Source: Adiantum capillus-veneris (taxonomy: Eukaryota; Streptophyta; Polypodiopsida; Polypodiales; Pteridaceae). Taken from it: DNA of 64,000 nucleotides. Numbering within the stretch: the first letter of the stretch is position 1; every line of letters begins with the position of its first letter. The stretch covers positions 86,084,342-86,148,341 of the forward strand of contig CM043953.1 of assembly GCA_014529385.2 (NCBI GenBank), written 5' to 3'. A program made the translations under genes and the position numbers. Below, one piece after another: positions 33,805 through 45,151 of the stretch. The notes beneath the pieces are model-generated. The model had not been told where the DNA came from. It saw only the letters and a program-made list of their open reading frames with translations, and did not search any database.

Positions 33805-34096
33805 TCTCACTTTCCACCCCGCACTCACCCTTCTTTTGTTATCTAATTACTACCACACTGTTTAAACATACATGCTCCTTTACTTTATTTATGATACTGG
33901 TTCGTTAAAACAGTCCTTCAAATAGTATTACAAACAATAGTCAAACAAGAATTCGTCCAATTTTAAACCAACAACCCTTGGATTAGGTTCACTCAAGAAT
34001 CTCTACTGGCGCTAATATGTCCAATCGGTATATACATTATTTATAAAAACCCTTGTCCTCATGAGCGTCCCATACCGCTCGACAAGTACTCGTTGT

Positions 34097-34260
34097 GCTA
34101 ATCTGGACGTACTCCCGTCACAACAACAACGGTGCCAATCTGGGCGTCATCCTCATGCCACGGCAAAACAAAACTGCAGTATCCAGCTGGACTAATCTGG
34201 GTGTACTCCCACCACAGCATCAGTGGTGCCATCCTGGGCGTCATCTCACGCCTCAGCAAC
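34097..34260 (+). repeat. 93-bp imperfect tandem duplication
   Basis: CTAATCTGGACGTACTCCC at 34099 and CTAATCTGGGTGTACTCCC at 34192 head two diverged units ending in GGGCGTCAT. The ORF over it (34095-34289) is not otherwise supported. Confidence 0.7.
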
Positions 34261-35004
34261 TGCCACATAATACCAGCGCTAATAAGTAGAGATACTTGAG
34301 AAAAACCATACCGAAGGTTTTGGACAAACATTCTTTCCTATAGCAACCAGTTTAACCAGACAATCTTTCCTACTTGTTAAACATATGACGAGTTTCTTGG
34401 GGTTAAGCCTCGTGGTTTCGGTCCGTGTTTTCTTTTCATAAGGTAAATAATATATTCCTATGGTCTCGCATATGCAATGATGCATAACTTGAAACTGCAA
34501 TACTAACCTGTACCATAGCTCCGATTGGTCCGATTGGTGGAGACATAGCATTTTCCGCAGGGATTCCACCATTACTTGTACCAGCTTCATGATCATTAGC
34601 ACCTTAATTTCCGTAGTAATCTCCTTGTTTCCAAAGAGAGTCTATAATTTGAACCATCGCCAACTTGGATTCACACTTAGTGTTGTTGTTCTACATCTAA
34701 TTTCTATACATCAAATATTTGCTAATCTTAATTAATCAAAAATTAAGTGTGTAAATTACGAGTGAAAGTTTAGGAATGCATTACTTTTATGCATGACATT
34801 TCTAATCCAATTCTATACTTCAACTAAATCAATTTTTAGTATTATTCAAAATTCTATTTAACCTAATTGACAATAACATTGGTGAATGAGAATTTCATCA
34901 TGTGTAATAAGAATATGATGAGTTCTCTTATGTATTAACTTTCAATTAACAATATATAAGTTAATAGTGGAGATGTACTAACTAGAGAGAGTAGGTATAC
35001 TTAG

Positions 35005-35163
35005 AGAGATTAGAGTAAGAGAAAATATACACACACATCTTTTCTAAAGTTAATTGAATCTTACTATCCATTAGAAAGATTAGAGTAAAAGAGAACACAC
35101 ACACACATACTTTTCTAAATCTAATTGAATCTCACCAATCCATTAGAGAGATTAGAGTAAAAG

Positions 35164-35198
<35 letters not shown>

Positions 35199-35345
35199 CC
35201 TTTTTAAAGCTAATTGAATCTTACTATCCATTAGAAAGATTAGAGTAAAAGAGAACACACACACATACTTTTCTAAAGCTAATTGAATCTCACCAATCTA
35301 TTAGAGAGATTAGAGTAAGAGATAGCACACATACATCATTCTTAA
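35005..35345 (+). repeat. Five ~70-88-bp tandem units with (CA)n
   Basis: AGATTAGAGTAAAAGA recurs near 35009, 35079, 35150, 35238 and 35310, each followed by a CA array of variable length and CTAATTGAATCT. This is a minisatellite inside the 5.3-kb insertion. Confidence 0.85.
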
Positions 35346-36097
35346 AGTTAATTGAATGCTTAATTAATATGCACCTTACTAGAGTTTTTGCTCTCTTAGT
35401 GGTTTGTGGATACCTTCTCTCTAAGAGAAGTGGCAGCACTTCGTGAGCACTATAGAGGCAATCTCTATGTCTAAAGTGTGAGCATGGATGCTCTATTTAT
35501 AGCAGAAAGAAAAACGTCCAACTTTTTTTTCAAAAAAAAGAAATTTAATATATTTTTTTATTTTTTTTTCCAAAAATCATTCCCGCGTTTTTGGTACCCT
35601 TGTGGTACCCATGAGCTTGACCACTTTGTCATTATCATCAAAAGATAAGGCCACACAAGCCCCCTCTCATTAAGATTAGTCAAGAGTAGCCTCTCCTTTT
35701 TCATGTGACAGTGTGTCCCACTTTGTCCCCTCCTATGTGATCCATGTGCCTTCATTTGTCATCCCTGTGTATTCTTTTTTCTTTATAATTATTTTATTTA
35801 TTTCCTTAATGATAATTTACTTTACATTTTTAAGTTAAACTTTACAGTCTTATATTAACTTTACAGTAGTAAAAGAAAATTCGACAATCAGTAACTAAGT
35901 ATTACAATAAGTTAATTAGTGATTCATATAGCTAAACATGTCAGAATTTTGTAGCGTAAATTTTAAATTCTAGGTTTTCTCAACCTACGATTCATAATTT
36001 GAACTTGAATATCTTAAATAATGAGTGATGGTTCAAAAAAAATACAAATGCGTAATAGAACTTGTGTGCAATTTGAAAGTAGAGACCTTACAAATGG

Positions 36098-39000
36098 TGA
36101 TGTAGCTCTTGCGTTCAAGAAGCCGCGATAATGACTACGTGAACAATATTCGTCGCTCGCCTTCAAAGACAAGGTATAAATATTTGTTTTGATTTTCTTG
36201 TTTAATTAGTTCTTAGTATGCAGTGGTCAAATTGTTATGCTGGAGCACGGCTCACTTGGTATCCAAGATGTTTTTCTAATCGTTGAGCAAGGCTCATTAG
36301 GTGCATACAAACTGTTGTGTTACGTACAACACTCCAAAGTTAGCCCTTGCAACTTCTTATCATTCATGTCCTGTACATATCTACAAGGGAAATGTCCCAA
36401 GGAAGGCTTTCATTTTTTGTACTACTAGAATCTGGAGTATGCTAGGAAACTATCCATTGGAGACATTTCTACAGCTGTATGGTATGACCATTTCATGGAC
36501 GTACCTAGGACGAGTTCTAGCTACAGTAAGGCAAGTGTAGGCAAGGCCTATATTTTGTCATGCAAATTTCTTTCTCGCTTATTTTTCATTGGGAAAGCAG
36601 GCAAAAGTGCTCTACATAGCCGACCATTTGTCACAGCCTGCAAAAACTGCAAAACAGTCAGGAATCTCTTTTCTTGAGTTTTTAGAGTTGAATTTTTGTT
36701 AAAGACGTGTCTCTTACGCAAAGTTTGTCCAAGCTTCATGGACAATAGTAATCAAGCTACATAGGTACGCATAACAATATTTTTCTACTCCTTAATAAAA
36801 GGTGCTATTGGACAAGGACCATTGTCTGTGTATGATCGACAAGGTTGATTTTTTTTCATAAACCTTGTTTGTTAGCATGAATATCCATTTGCTATGAGCT
36901 CTCTGGACCTCCATACGTAGTTATGTGAAGCACATCTTCTATTTCCGGATCTTGCATTGTGATTTTCCCCGTTTGGATTATGCTATGAGCATCAAAACTT
37001 GGAGGGATTTATCAATTTTCTTGCATGTTATGCAAAGGTGGTGTACATGATACACAAGAGCACTCTCTCTCGTGCAACAGAATAGGCTATGAGACGGATT
37101 GGAGTGCATTTTTCCTTCAATATCTCTAGACAACTTGTTTACAGTGCTCAGGATGACTAGGTTAGACAATTTTAAGTTTTGCTTGTTTTTCATGTTTTCA
37201 CATTTATTTTGGACGATATTGTATGTTGTATGTTGAATGCTTATAGGATAAGCTGCACGCTACGCATGAGATGCACTCGATCTCATGAGCACATTATATA
37301 CAAGGTAATAAATTAAGGAAAGTTCCTCAGGCCCGCATGCTCTCTTTCTTATTTCTCTCATAGAATAATGAAAACTTTCTACGACGCTTTTGAACTTGTT
37401 TGTTTGGAAGTCAGCCTAAAACAAGGTGCTCTAACTCTGAGCTATACATAGGGCAAGATGCTATTAGTCTTCATCAGTTAGTTGATTGAACACTAATTGC
37501 CATTAGGGCTAAGAGCCACACACGTGTCTGAGTTATTGTCAAATCTCGGGTATGACCCAATTGTTGACATTCTTTGGGTGATTGTTCCCCAGATTGAGCA
37601 GATCTTCCCAGTGGAATACACATCTAACACCTCAATGTTAATGGACAAGCAAGCGTCTTGCCATTACTGATGTTTATGGTGTCATATTTGCAGTAACATG
37701 TTTTTAGTGCGACATGCAAGTTGAGTTTCTGATAATCTTAAACTCACATCAGCTGATCTATACCACGAAGTCTAGAGGTAGAAAAAAACATGGATGTTCA
37801 TACGAGCTAGGCATCTCACTTATGTGGATCTCTTGCTCTCTCTATAGCACTACCAGTGTCTATGGTACCACAATTTTCGAGGTAAGATCTAGCCGGTGCT
37901 TACTAAATCACCCCATAGGCATTGAGGATCACAGTTTAATCTATTCCCGTTATACTTTCAAGGAAAGAATTCCGCCATCTACCACGCAGTAGCAAAAAAA
38001 ATCAATTTTTCAATTTGATTCTCATCGTTCTGTACAATAGTTAACTATGTTGGTTTCTGTTACCTGCTAGTTGAGCAGTTTCTACAAAGGGTCTTACCAA
38101 GGGGTTGACTATGTAGATTCTACCCAACGGGTTTGGGTTGCAAAGGCAATACCCAAGGTTTCCAGTGCAATGTTGCTTGGTTTTATCGTCGAAGGTGGGA
38201 GACGTGCTCTTGTGCATTTGAATACCGGTAACTGAACTTTCAATTCAATCCCTAGGGCCATGCCGTGGGCAGGTCGAGACAAGTATTTTGGGCCATAGTG
38301 TCCAATGTACATTATGTTATTATGCACCCACTTGTCGGATTCGATTTGGCAGATGTTTTCACATGGGATACAACATGGTCTAGGGACTCAAGGAGTTCGG
38401 TTTAGCCAGCCTGGAGCAAGGCTAATGAGGGTCCCTCTCACTCCCGTCGTAGAGTGTTTGCAGTTACCTACACACACAAGTACATCTTGTACTTGTAGGA
38501 TGTTCTTTTTTCAGACATCCTTAGTTGAGACATATTCCACATGTGGCAAATATAAGTCTCTCGAACTGACACTGGCACCCACGATTTCAAATATGTGTCA
38601 CGACAAAGTCCCTAGGTGTTGTTCAAGACATATCAGGAGCAATTTCAAGTGGCCAAAAATTGTCAGATTCTTAGAATGACTTGTTAAGCTACAAGTGTTT
38701 CTAAACAACATCACAGATGGTTTCTTTACATATAGAAAGGCTATGAGTTGTTAATGAAAAGTTTTATTGTTTGTACCTAGAAGTGATCATTTTTTCACCT
38801 TCTATCATGGTTCAAACGTTTTAGCAAGGCTTGCAAACGATTGCAACTAAAAGTATTTAGTTTCTTTTTAGAACTATTTACATTCCTCTTTAATGTGTGC
38901 TAGGCGCATCACATTTTCCATAAGTATGGGCAAGGATGATCATGGATATACAGGTTCGGATCTGTTTTTTGCTAAATGCATGCATACTAGGTGTTATGGG

Positions 39001-39953
39001 CCCTAGTGTTTAGCAAAGGCTGATATGGAATGACATGCTTATTCGTCAAGTTTTTGTTTATAAAGTATTTTGCACTCTATGTGCAATATCTCTATGAGAT
39101 TACTTTTGGGTCTACTAATCACCAATAGAGGTCATGGCTTGGTTTGGGTGTTTGTGGATTTTTAAGTTAACCACGATGGTTATTACGAACATTGATGATG
39201 CTCAACAATGTTACACGATATTGTGATTCTCATTTACCAGTCATCTGGGAAGACTGTCTATAAACCGAGGGAAACACACCTCATTATTGTCAGTTATCTA
39301 AGGGCATAGACAGATTACAAAGTGTAATCTTGTGCTGAAGGATATGAAAAGTGCGTATGTTAGCACCAAATGATCCAATTAGTAAGCATTTATTGCTCTA
39401 CTTGGAGTTTTCTTACCATCAGCTAAAGCATTTTTGCGACTAGGTTTAGTCTCTTTATGTATAAGTCAGATTCTCAACCTTGAACACTAGCTATAGTGGG
39501 GTTGTTTACTGATGAAATTTGAGAGCAAGTCAAGGACTTACACTTGGCTGATGAGTTAAGTCAGCAAGTTACTTTCACGAAAAGTGAAAAATGGTAGTCT
39601 TTCAGGTACATCTTTGTTAGGTCAGCAAGTTACTTTCACGAAAAGTGAAAAACGGTACTCTTTCAGGTACAGCTTTGTTGTACATACTTCCATTGAGAAC
39701 GCTCATGACCATGCTCATGAGCGTTCTAAATGGAGTCTACACACTATGTTTGGATAGGAAGCGGTCCCATCAGATGGTTGCAGAAAATCAAGATGTTACT
39801 CTTGGTTTCATTCAACCTGCTACTGAACCGGTTTCCGCTCAAATGAATCGTTGGATCCATGAGGGATGTCACAGTGGAAAACATTAGTGATCTTATGAAG
39901 ATACCATCATTTTTGTTTTTGCAGACGAAAACGCTTCTCCAAGGAGGGAGTAA
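36098..39953. other. LTR-element interior, copy 2, right part
   Basis: This aligns with 6109-7698 and 10360-12952. A single TTAA at 37313-37316 marks the empty site of the tandem TTAA elements. Part of 7200-7600 is deleted here. A local ~60-bp tandem duplication lies at 39560-39680 (TCAGCAAGTTACTTTCACG twice). No intact gene is present. Confidence 0.6.
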
Positions 39954-40128
39954 TGTCACGACAATGGTAGGACCGGGAAGTAGGCCAAGGGCGAGGGGCT
40001 GAATGGCTCAGTACATCTAGGAGCCGAGGGCCAGGCATGCGTTAAGGGGGCCTACTTGTAAGGGCCAAGGGCTATAAGTAGGGAGGTTGGGAGGAGAGCC
40101 ACATGGTAGTCTACCCTTTTCCCTTTCA
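39954..40128 (+). repeat. 3' LTR (175 bp), copy 2
   Basis: Starts TGTCACGACAATGG after the purine tract and ends CCCTTTCA, followed by TCAAT. Confidence 0.9.
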
Positions 40129-40579
40129 TCAATGCACTGTAGACAAAATATAAGAGAATCTGATAATAGATGTGGACGTTGAATTACAAGGAGAACCACA
40201 ACACTCAAACTTAGAACCAAGTAACAACTCAACAGATTCAATATAGCTTGAGAGTAGAATAAGGAAATGTCAAAAAAATTGTAAAAGACCTTGTATTCAA
40301 ATGTGTTTTGAGTAATTACAATGCTTCATATTTGCGATAGTGCATAGTTTGTCGATCTCAATTGTGTTGCCTTGAAGCAGCATCTTGCTCATCAAACAGA
40401 TTTCTAATTTTTCTAGGGGTATCTTGGTGTGCTTGCTTGAATTTATACTCGTTTGCCTTGCAAACATAATATATATTCCTTGTGGAATATCTTGTGAACA
40501 GATTGCGCATCGACTAATGTTTTGCATTATACACCACCTCTATCTCGCTTATAGGAAGATTTGCTACAGGAAATGACCT

Positions 40580-41420
40580 CTAGCCCTGTTGTAGCCTGTG
40601 CATGTGTCGTCTAAAGAATCCGTGAGCAAATGGTAAGCGACACATCATGTCGCCCATGGTACCCCCATTGTAGTATGGTAATATCGTGATCAAAGAAGAT
40701 TTGATAGTAAACCCAATGCACCTTACAATGGAGGGGTGAAGCGTTTCCATTCCTTGCTCTGTCTGAAAGCTGTCAAATTTCACCCCACTTTCTCCCTTGT
40801 AACATTTTCCCACATATGTAATGTGGTTTGGAAAAAATGAGATGCCTTTGATGGTGTACAGTGTGCACACCAAAGGAGCCTGCTCCAATCCTCATACCTT
40901 CTACCAAGGCCGACAAGATGAGGGCACTTTGTATTCAAAGCAGTGCGCATGATTGTGCCGGTGCTGCTGGCATGGGATCGACCTCCCAAAGCTGCTTGCA
41001 CATCTTGGGCGATCTTCAATCTCTTGGGTAAGGTTGCTTGGTCCTACGCTTTCACACGCTTCATCTTACCTTCTGTTCTTCCCACAATTTATCCCAGAGC
41101 TTTAATTTTGACATGTCGCAGGCAGGTGGGATATCTTCCTTTAAGTTTCTACAACATACTTTCATATTGCCCAACACTATCCTTACCTTGTGGTGGGGGT
41201 CAAATTCTCGTATCTCTACTGGAAGCAACAACTTGTATTGGCCTTCAAGTCGCAACTTGCTCTCTGTGTTCACCCATATAGAACTAGTGAGGTCTTTGAT
41301 ATAGACATCACTTCACTAATCTTCTGTATGCGATCAGCTGCACATGATGAGATTGCAAAAATACATTCTTTACGAATGGCATGCGTAATACTTTTCTTTT
41401 GATCTAGCATCATATTTGCA
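40580..41420 (-). pseudogene. Protein-kinase N-lobe-like gene fragment carried by the hAT, copy 2
   Basis: Same exon as in copy 1, opening after the acceptor TTGTCCAG (41421-41422). It keeps DMSKLKLWDKLWEEQ in frame where copy 1 has a stop. A deletion around 40905-40925 shifts frame just before the glycine-rich loop. The core LHPSIVRCIGF and LPYYNGGTMGDMM are conserved. No HRD or DFG is seen. Similar inactivation by different lesions in each copy suggests the fragment was still fairly intact when the duplication occurred. Confidence 0.68.
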
Positions 41421-41422
41421 CT

Positions 41423-42140
41423 GGACAATTAAAAGCATCATATCAAATACAAATTAGTGTTTGCGAATGGCACTAACCCTTTCACACTATTTCAAGTAAA
41501 CCCTTAACCACCACTTGAAAACTTGAAGAAATGTGCAAGGAAATATTGATAAAAATTGAAAACAATCTTCACTTAAAATTGCAATCTGCTACACGTGTAA
41601 AATCCAGATCAAACAAATGGTTTATAAGAACTTAATTCAAACCAAACAATACATGTTAACAATCTGGCACATTTCATTGGATATTGAATTGCTTAACTTA
41701 TATTTTTCTTCGTGCGCATATACTAATCCAAACAAAGCACACAATGATTTAAAAACTTCAAAAACATTTAAAGCATTGGAAGTATACAAATTGGACTATA
41801 AAATTGTGTTCACACACTTTTTTACATAGAATTTATGTAAATGTAGCAATCAAAAAAGCGATGATAATTGATGCTCTTTAAAAAGATACAAAAGAATATT
41901 TAACATGCAAATTGTGTGCATTTAAATTTTTTATAGAGAATTTATGTAAATGAAGCATTAAAAATACCAATAATGCTTGATAGTCCATTATAAAGATAGA
42001 AAAAGAATATTTAACATGCAATTTGTGTGCAAATACTTTTTTACATATAATTTATATAAATGGAACATTTAAAATAGACAGTTAGAAACAACAAAATCAA
42101 ACAATTCATACATTTTGTATATGAAATACTCTTCACAGCC
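41423..42140. other. AT-rich hAT region, copy 2
   Basis: This aligns with 14441-15150 and includes the same ~120-bp degenerate repeats. No gene. Confidence 0.5.
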
Positions 42141-42509
42141 GCATTACCAACCAAGTATTTCATATACTTAATACTTAAAAAATTAAGTGCACATGCACAT
42201 ACAAATTGTATGACGTTCGTACGGCCGGCTTAACGACAAGAACACCACATTTATGCAAAAACAGATGCTTCTAACAAAAAACACTCTATTAGCCGCGTTA
42301 CCGATCGAGTGCCGCCTGAATCTAAGGAAAAACAATCGCTTGCATACAAACAAAAGGCACGCTACCACACAATGCATACACACACACAACACATACCCGG
42401 ATCGTGTGGACAGGTACTCTACTGTCTACTGCCGCGCACTACGACAAAGAGCACGCTCCCAAACGACCGACTCTCTCCTCTCCTTTTGACATACCTACAA
42501 AAGGTGGTC

Positions 42510-42510
<1 letters not shown>

Positions 42511-42571
<61 letters not shown>
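42511..42571 (+). repeat. (CT)n microsatellite near the hAT right end
   Basis: Pure CT array, not present in copy 1, which is already truncated here. Confidence 0.95.
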
Positions 42572-42574
<3 letters not shown>

Positions 42575-42575
<1 letters not shown>

Positions 42576-42829
42576 AGATGAAAGCAAGAAATAACACCAA
42601 GCGGGCCCGCATATATATAATTCTATTCTACTCGCCGGTCTTTTCAGTATTCCCAGCGGGCTTGCCGGGGAAACTGAAAAGCCCGACAGGAATTTAGTAG
42701 GTCTGCAGGTCGCCCTTAATTGGATTCTGTGTGATTATGTTTAGTGTAATTATGTAAATGTGTCAATAAGACCTTGTGATCACACAAAATTTGTCGTAAT
42801 TACGTCAATATGGAATCCCTGCAAATCGT
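42575..42829 (-). repeat. hAT right terminus and target-site duplication
   Basis: AATCCCTG ends at 42821 and pairs, inverted, with CAGGGATT of the left end. CAAATCGT (42822-42829) is the target duplication. The GGGCTTTTCAGTTTCCCCGG block (inverted) mirrors the GC-rich block inside the left end. Confidence 0.82.
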
Positions 42830-44449
42830 CTTTGAGCAATATACTCCAAATAGATCTATCTCGGCATTAAGTCCTCAAATCCTAAACCGTCTTTGACTTA
42901 TTTATCTGCAATCATTGATACTGCAAAAAGTGACAGCTCTTTTGTAAAAAAACCTAAAAATCCTTCTCTTTTGTGTTTTTCTCTCAATAAACGCGGGGCA
43001 TCGTGACAATGCTTGATTTAAATTTGAAAAAAACCATTTTTTAAAGCTTTTAACGCTTTTTAGTACTTTTTTGCAAAAAATAGGCCCGGATCTTTAATCT
43101 ATGAGTCATGGAAAGATCTTGTTCAATTTAAAAAAAACTGCTTTTTGAATTCTTTTCCTTGCTATTTTTAGCTTTTCATGATTTTTAGTCCTATTTAATG
43201 AAAAATGACAACACTTAGTTGTTATTTTGGCAAAGAAAATTTGTGATTCAATTGAGAAATCTTTGTTGTTTTGTCTTTTTATGTTATTTTTTAATTTTTT
43301 GACTTTTTTGAAAAGCAACGTGCTTTTTAGGATGACCTAAATACAAAAATAATATTTTTAGTCACCGTAGAGTATGAAAACGACCATTCGGTGAAGAAAC
43401 AAGACTAAACGGGATTTTTATGGGAATTGTTTTTATAAAAAACGGCACCATAAATATGATGCCAAATTGGAATGGGAGCTGGTCTCTTCAGACAGCTTAT
43501 TCTAGTGTTAGAATTTGGACCTACTGATTATCTTAGCAGTTCAATTAGTGAGACTGAAACGTAGTACTGGACTGAAATAAAGAACTGAACTAGAATGATA
43601 TACTAAAATGAAAGACATAACTGGAAGACTGGAAATTCTATTTGCAGATTCAGATTAACAGCTCAAGGATAACCAATACAGTGTACATCAGGCTTAAGCT
43701 CAAATGATTACATGAGTAAGTGATTTCAGGGGTGAATCTAGAAGTTAAAAGCTCGTAACCCAAAAGTGTTTAGAAAGCTAAAAGCCAAAAAGCCAAGAAG
43801 CCCAATTACAGTGCAGCGGGTCCTATTTATAGCCCTCAAGACTTACTGCAGTAACTACCTATGGTAATTACTATCAGTGTAGTTGTTCCCGCTTCCCGTT
43901 GGTCGGCCTTCCAAGGGGTAGTTCCCGCCTGCTGGGACTTTCCTCGCCTTCTACAATCTTGCACAATGGTAGGTTTACAATTGGTTTCCTTAGGCGTTGA
44001 TAGAAGTGGGCTACCTGCTGGTCTGTGGCCATTAGCAGTGTGTAACGTCTAAGCCTTATAAACTTTGATTAGTACTCTTTTATGGATAAGTTGTACTGTT
44101 TCAAGCTAAAGAGCTCATTCATCTTTTGTCGCCACATGGGAACGAGGTAAGTATCTTTCCTTCACTCCTTGTTTACTTTTTCTCCAGCTTTGGGATTTTT
44201 CCAATACTCCTATGTCACGGTGTGAAGGATTGGGGGGTCGGCCTTGTACAATGTTTCAAACTAAAACAACGAAAAGAGGATGAAGAGAATATCTTTGTAG
44301 AAGGCAAGGACAGATTCCAGATCTGCTACGAATGAAGCTTGAAGACACGAGCTACTGACAATCCACATTGTATTAAAGGCTTCCTTTACAGAGAGATACA
44401 TTGATAGCTTGCTGATATTCTGAATCCAAAAGGCAGTGTAACTCCAAAT
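42830..44449. other. Non-coding spacer right of the hAT
   Basis: AT-rich to 43400, then mixed sequence. On the minus strand GGCTATAAATAGG (~43824-43836) is a good TATA box with ~350 bp of non-coding sequence after it, like an LTR or pararetroviral leader, but no ORF or terminal repeats support that. Nothing else is recognised. Confidence 0.4.
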
Positions 44450-45090
44450 ATGGATAGTTTGAAGGCACTCATGGAAAGTATACAGAGTGATCTCCAAGAA
44501 AATCTCTCTGAATACAACACAGCCTTATCAAATAAAGCCATCATAGATTATATCAATAAGAAAAATGATCCAAATGAGGAGTCTTAGAGGGAAGAAGAGT
44601 AGGATGAGGAAGGGGAGGACAACCCAACAGACAAACCTCATGATGATGATAATTTTTCTCCTTCCCTACCCTCCGGCTCTAGAGCTGGTGGATCAGTTGC
44701 CACAGGGGGCAGTGAATCCAACAAAGACCAGCCAGACCAGCATTCTGATGATCAGCAGTAAGGCACTGGACAACACAATAAGAGAAACATTTGGAGATTC
44801 TCTAGTACACCAGCCATAGTACATTCTAGACAACAAAGGAAAATCCAATTTAAGTTGTGATTGCATTCTTTAAGGCTGATGAGCAACATTTCTTACAGCT
44901 CATCACACTGAACAAGAGATTAAGACATCAACAAGCTCTTATTACTAGAAAGTATTTGAAGGATGACACTCTTAGCTTTGAATTAGAATGCTTCCAAAGG
45001 CTATATGTAGGAGCTAGAGAAATGATTCAACACTGGAAGTCAGCCGCCTTTCATGACACAGTTGTGTCAATTACCGATGCATCCAAGTAG
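44450..45090 (+). pseudogene. Unidentified acidic ORF, broken
   Basis: The frame from the ATG at 44450 reads a helical segment (SLKALMESIQSDLQENLSEY), then an acidic Ser/Asp/Gln-rich linker interrupted by two stops near 44585-44605. After a frame change it continues as an open stretch at 44857-45090 (FFKADEQHFLQLITLNKRL, ECFQRLYVGAREMIQHW). It could be a gag-like or structural protein of a decayed retroelement. No zinc knuckle or enzyme domain is seen, so no function is assigned. Confidence 0.35.
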
Positions 45091-45122
45091 TATCTAGCTA
45101 CTGTCCCACAAGTACTTCTTCT

Positions 45123-45151
45123 CCGTTAGGAGTGCCAAGCACTCCTAACGG
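45123..45151. repeat. Perfect 13-bp stem hairpin
   Basis: CCGTTAGGAGTGC, loop CAA, GCACTCCTAACGG. It lies 33 bp after the stop of the preceding ORF. Confidence 0.92.

Larger units (their letters stand above)
30805..36092. mobile_element. 5,288-bp TG...CA insertion (solo-LTR-like or LARD)
   Basis: It begins TGTGAGGTCCCT and ends AGAGACCTTACA, ends that pair as a short inverted repeat. It is flanked by the perfect 5-bp duplication AATGG (30800-30804, 36093-36097). Copy 1 shows the empty site with one AATGG (6104-6108). These are retroviral-type integration marks. I find no second occurrence of the start or end inside, so internal LTRs are not visible. One very long solo LTR, as in Ogre/Tat-type gypsy elements, fits best. 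A TATA box near the middle (32737-32743) supports an LTR promoter. There is no coding domain. Confidence 0.8.
29774..40128 (+). mobile_element. LTR element with 175-bp LTRs, copy 2
   Basis: It is flanked by TCAAT at 29769-29773 and 40129-40133, at the same place in the hAT as in copy 1, so it was inserted before the duplication. Without the nested 5.3-kb insert it is about 5.1 kb. Its LTRs, primer site (GTATCAGAGC at ~29951) and purine tract are intact in outline. There is no recognisable retrotransposon protein. Confidence 0.85.
25562..42450 (+). other. Long direct duplication, copy 2
   Basis: This is the counterpart of 1132-15760. It keeps single, uninterrupted TTAA sites where copy 1 has elements (25558-25561 and 37313-37316). 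It carries its own private insertion at 30805-36092. The hAT inside runs past the duplicated part to its own right terminus at 42821, so this copy retains the original right junction. Confidence 0.9.
26493..42821 (+). mobile_element. hAT transposon, copy 2, complete with nested insertions (16.3 kb)
   Basis: The left end TAGGGATTTTATTAACG (CAGGG in copy 1) pairs with the inverted right end CAGGGATTCCATATTGACG ending at 42821. GC-rich, CGGG/TTTTC-containing blocks occur inside both ends. Removing the nested LTR element and its extra TSD leaves about 6.0 kb. That core has the transposase pseudogene on + near the left and the kinase-like pseudogene on - near the right, plus subterminal repeats. 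The core length is large for hAT but within the known range. Confidence 0.85.

Noticed and set aside
43480-45090. Endogenous pararetrovirus
   Set aside because: A minus-strand TATA box and leader-like sequence are suggestive, but there is no movement protein, coat, protease or RT motif on either strand.
45123-45151. Helitron 3' end
   Set aside because: The hairpin is present, but CTAA follows after 2 bp instead of about 10, is not followed by T, and no Rep/Hel coding or TC start was found.
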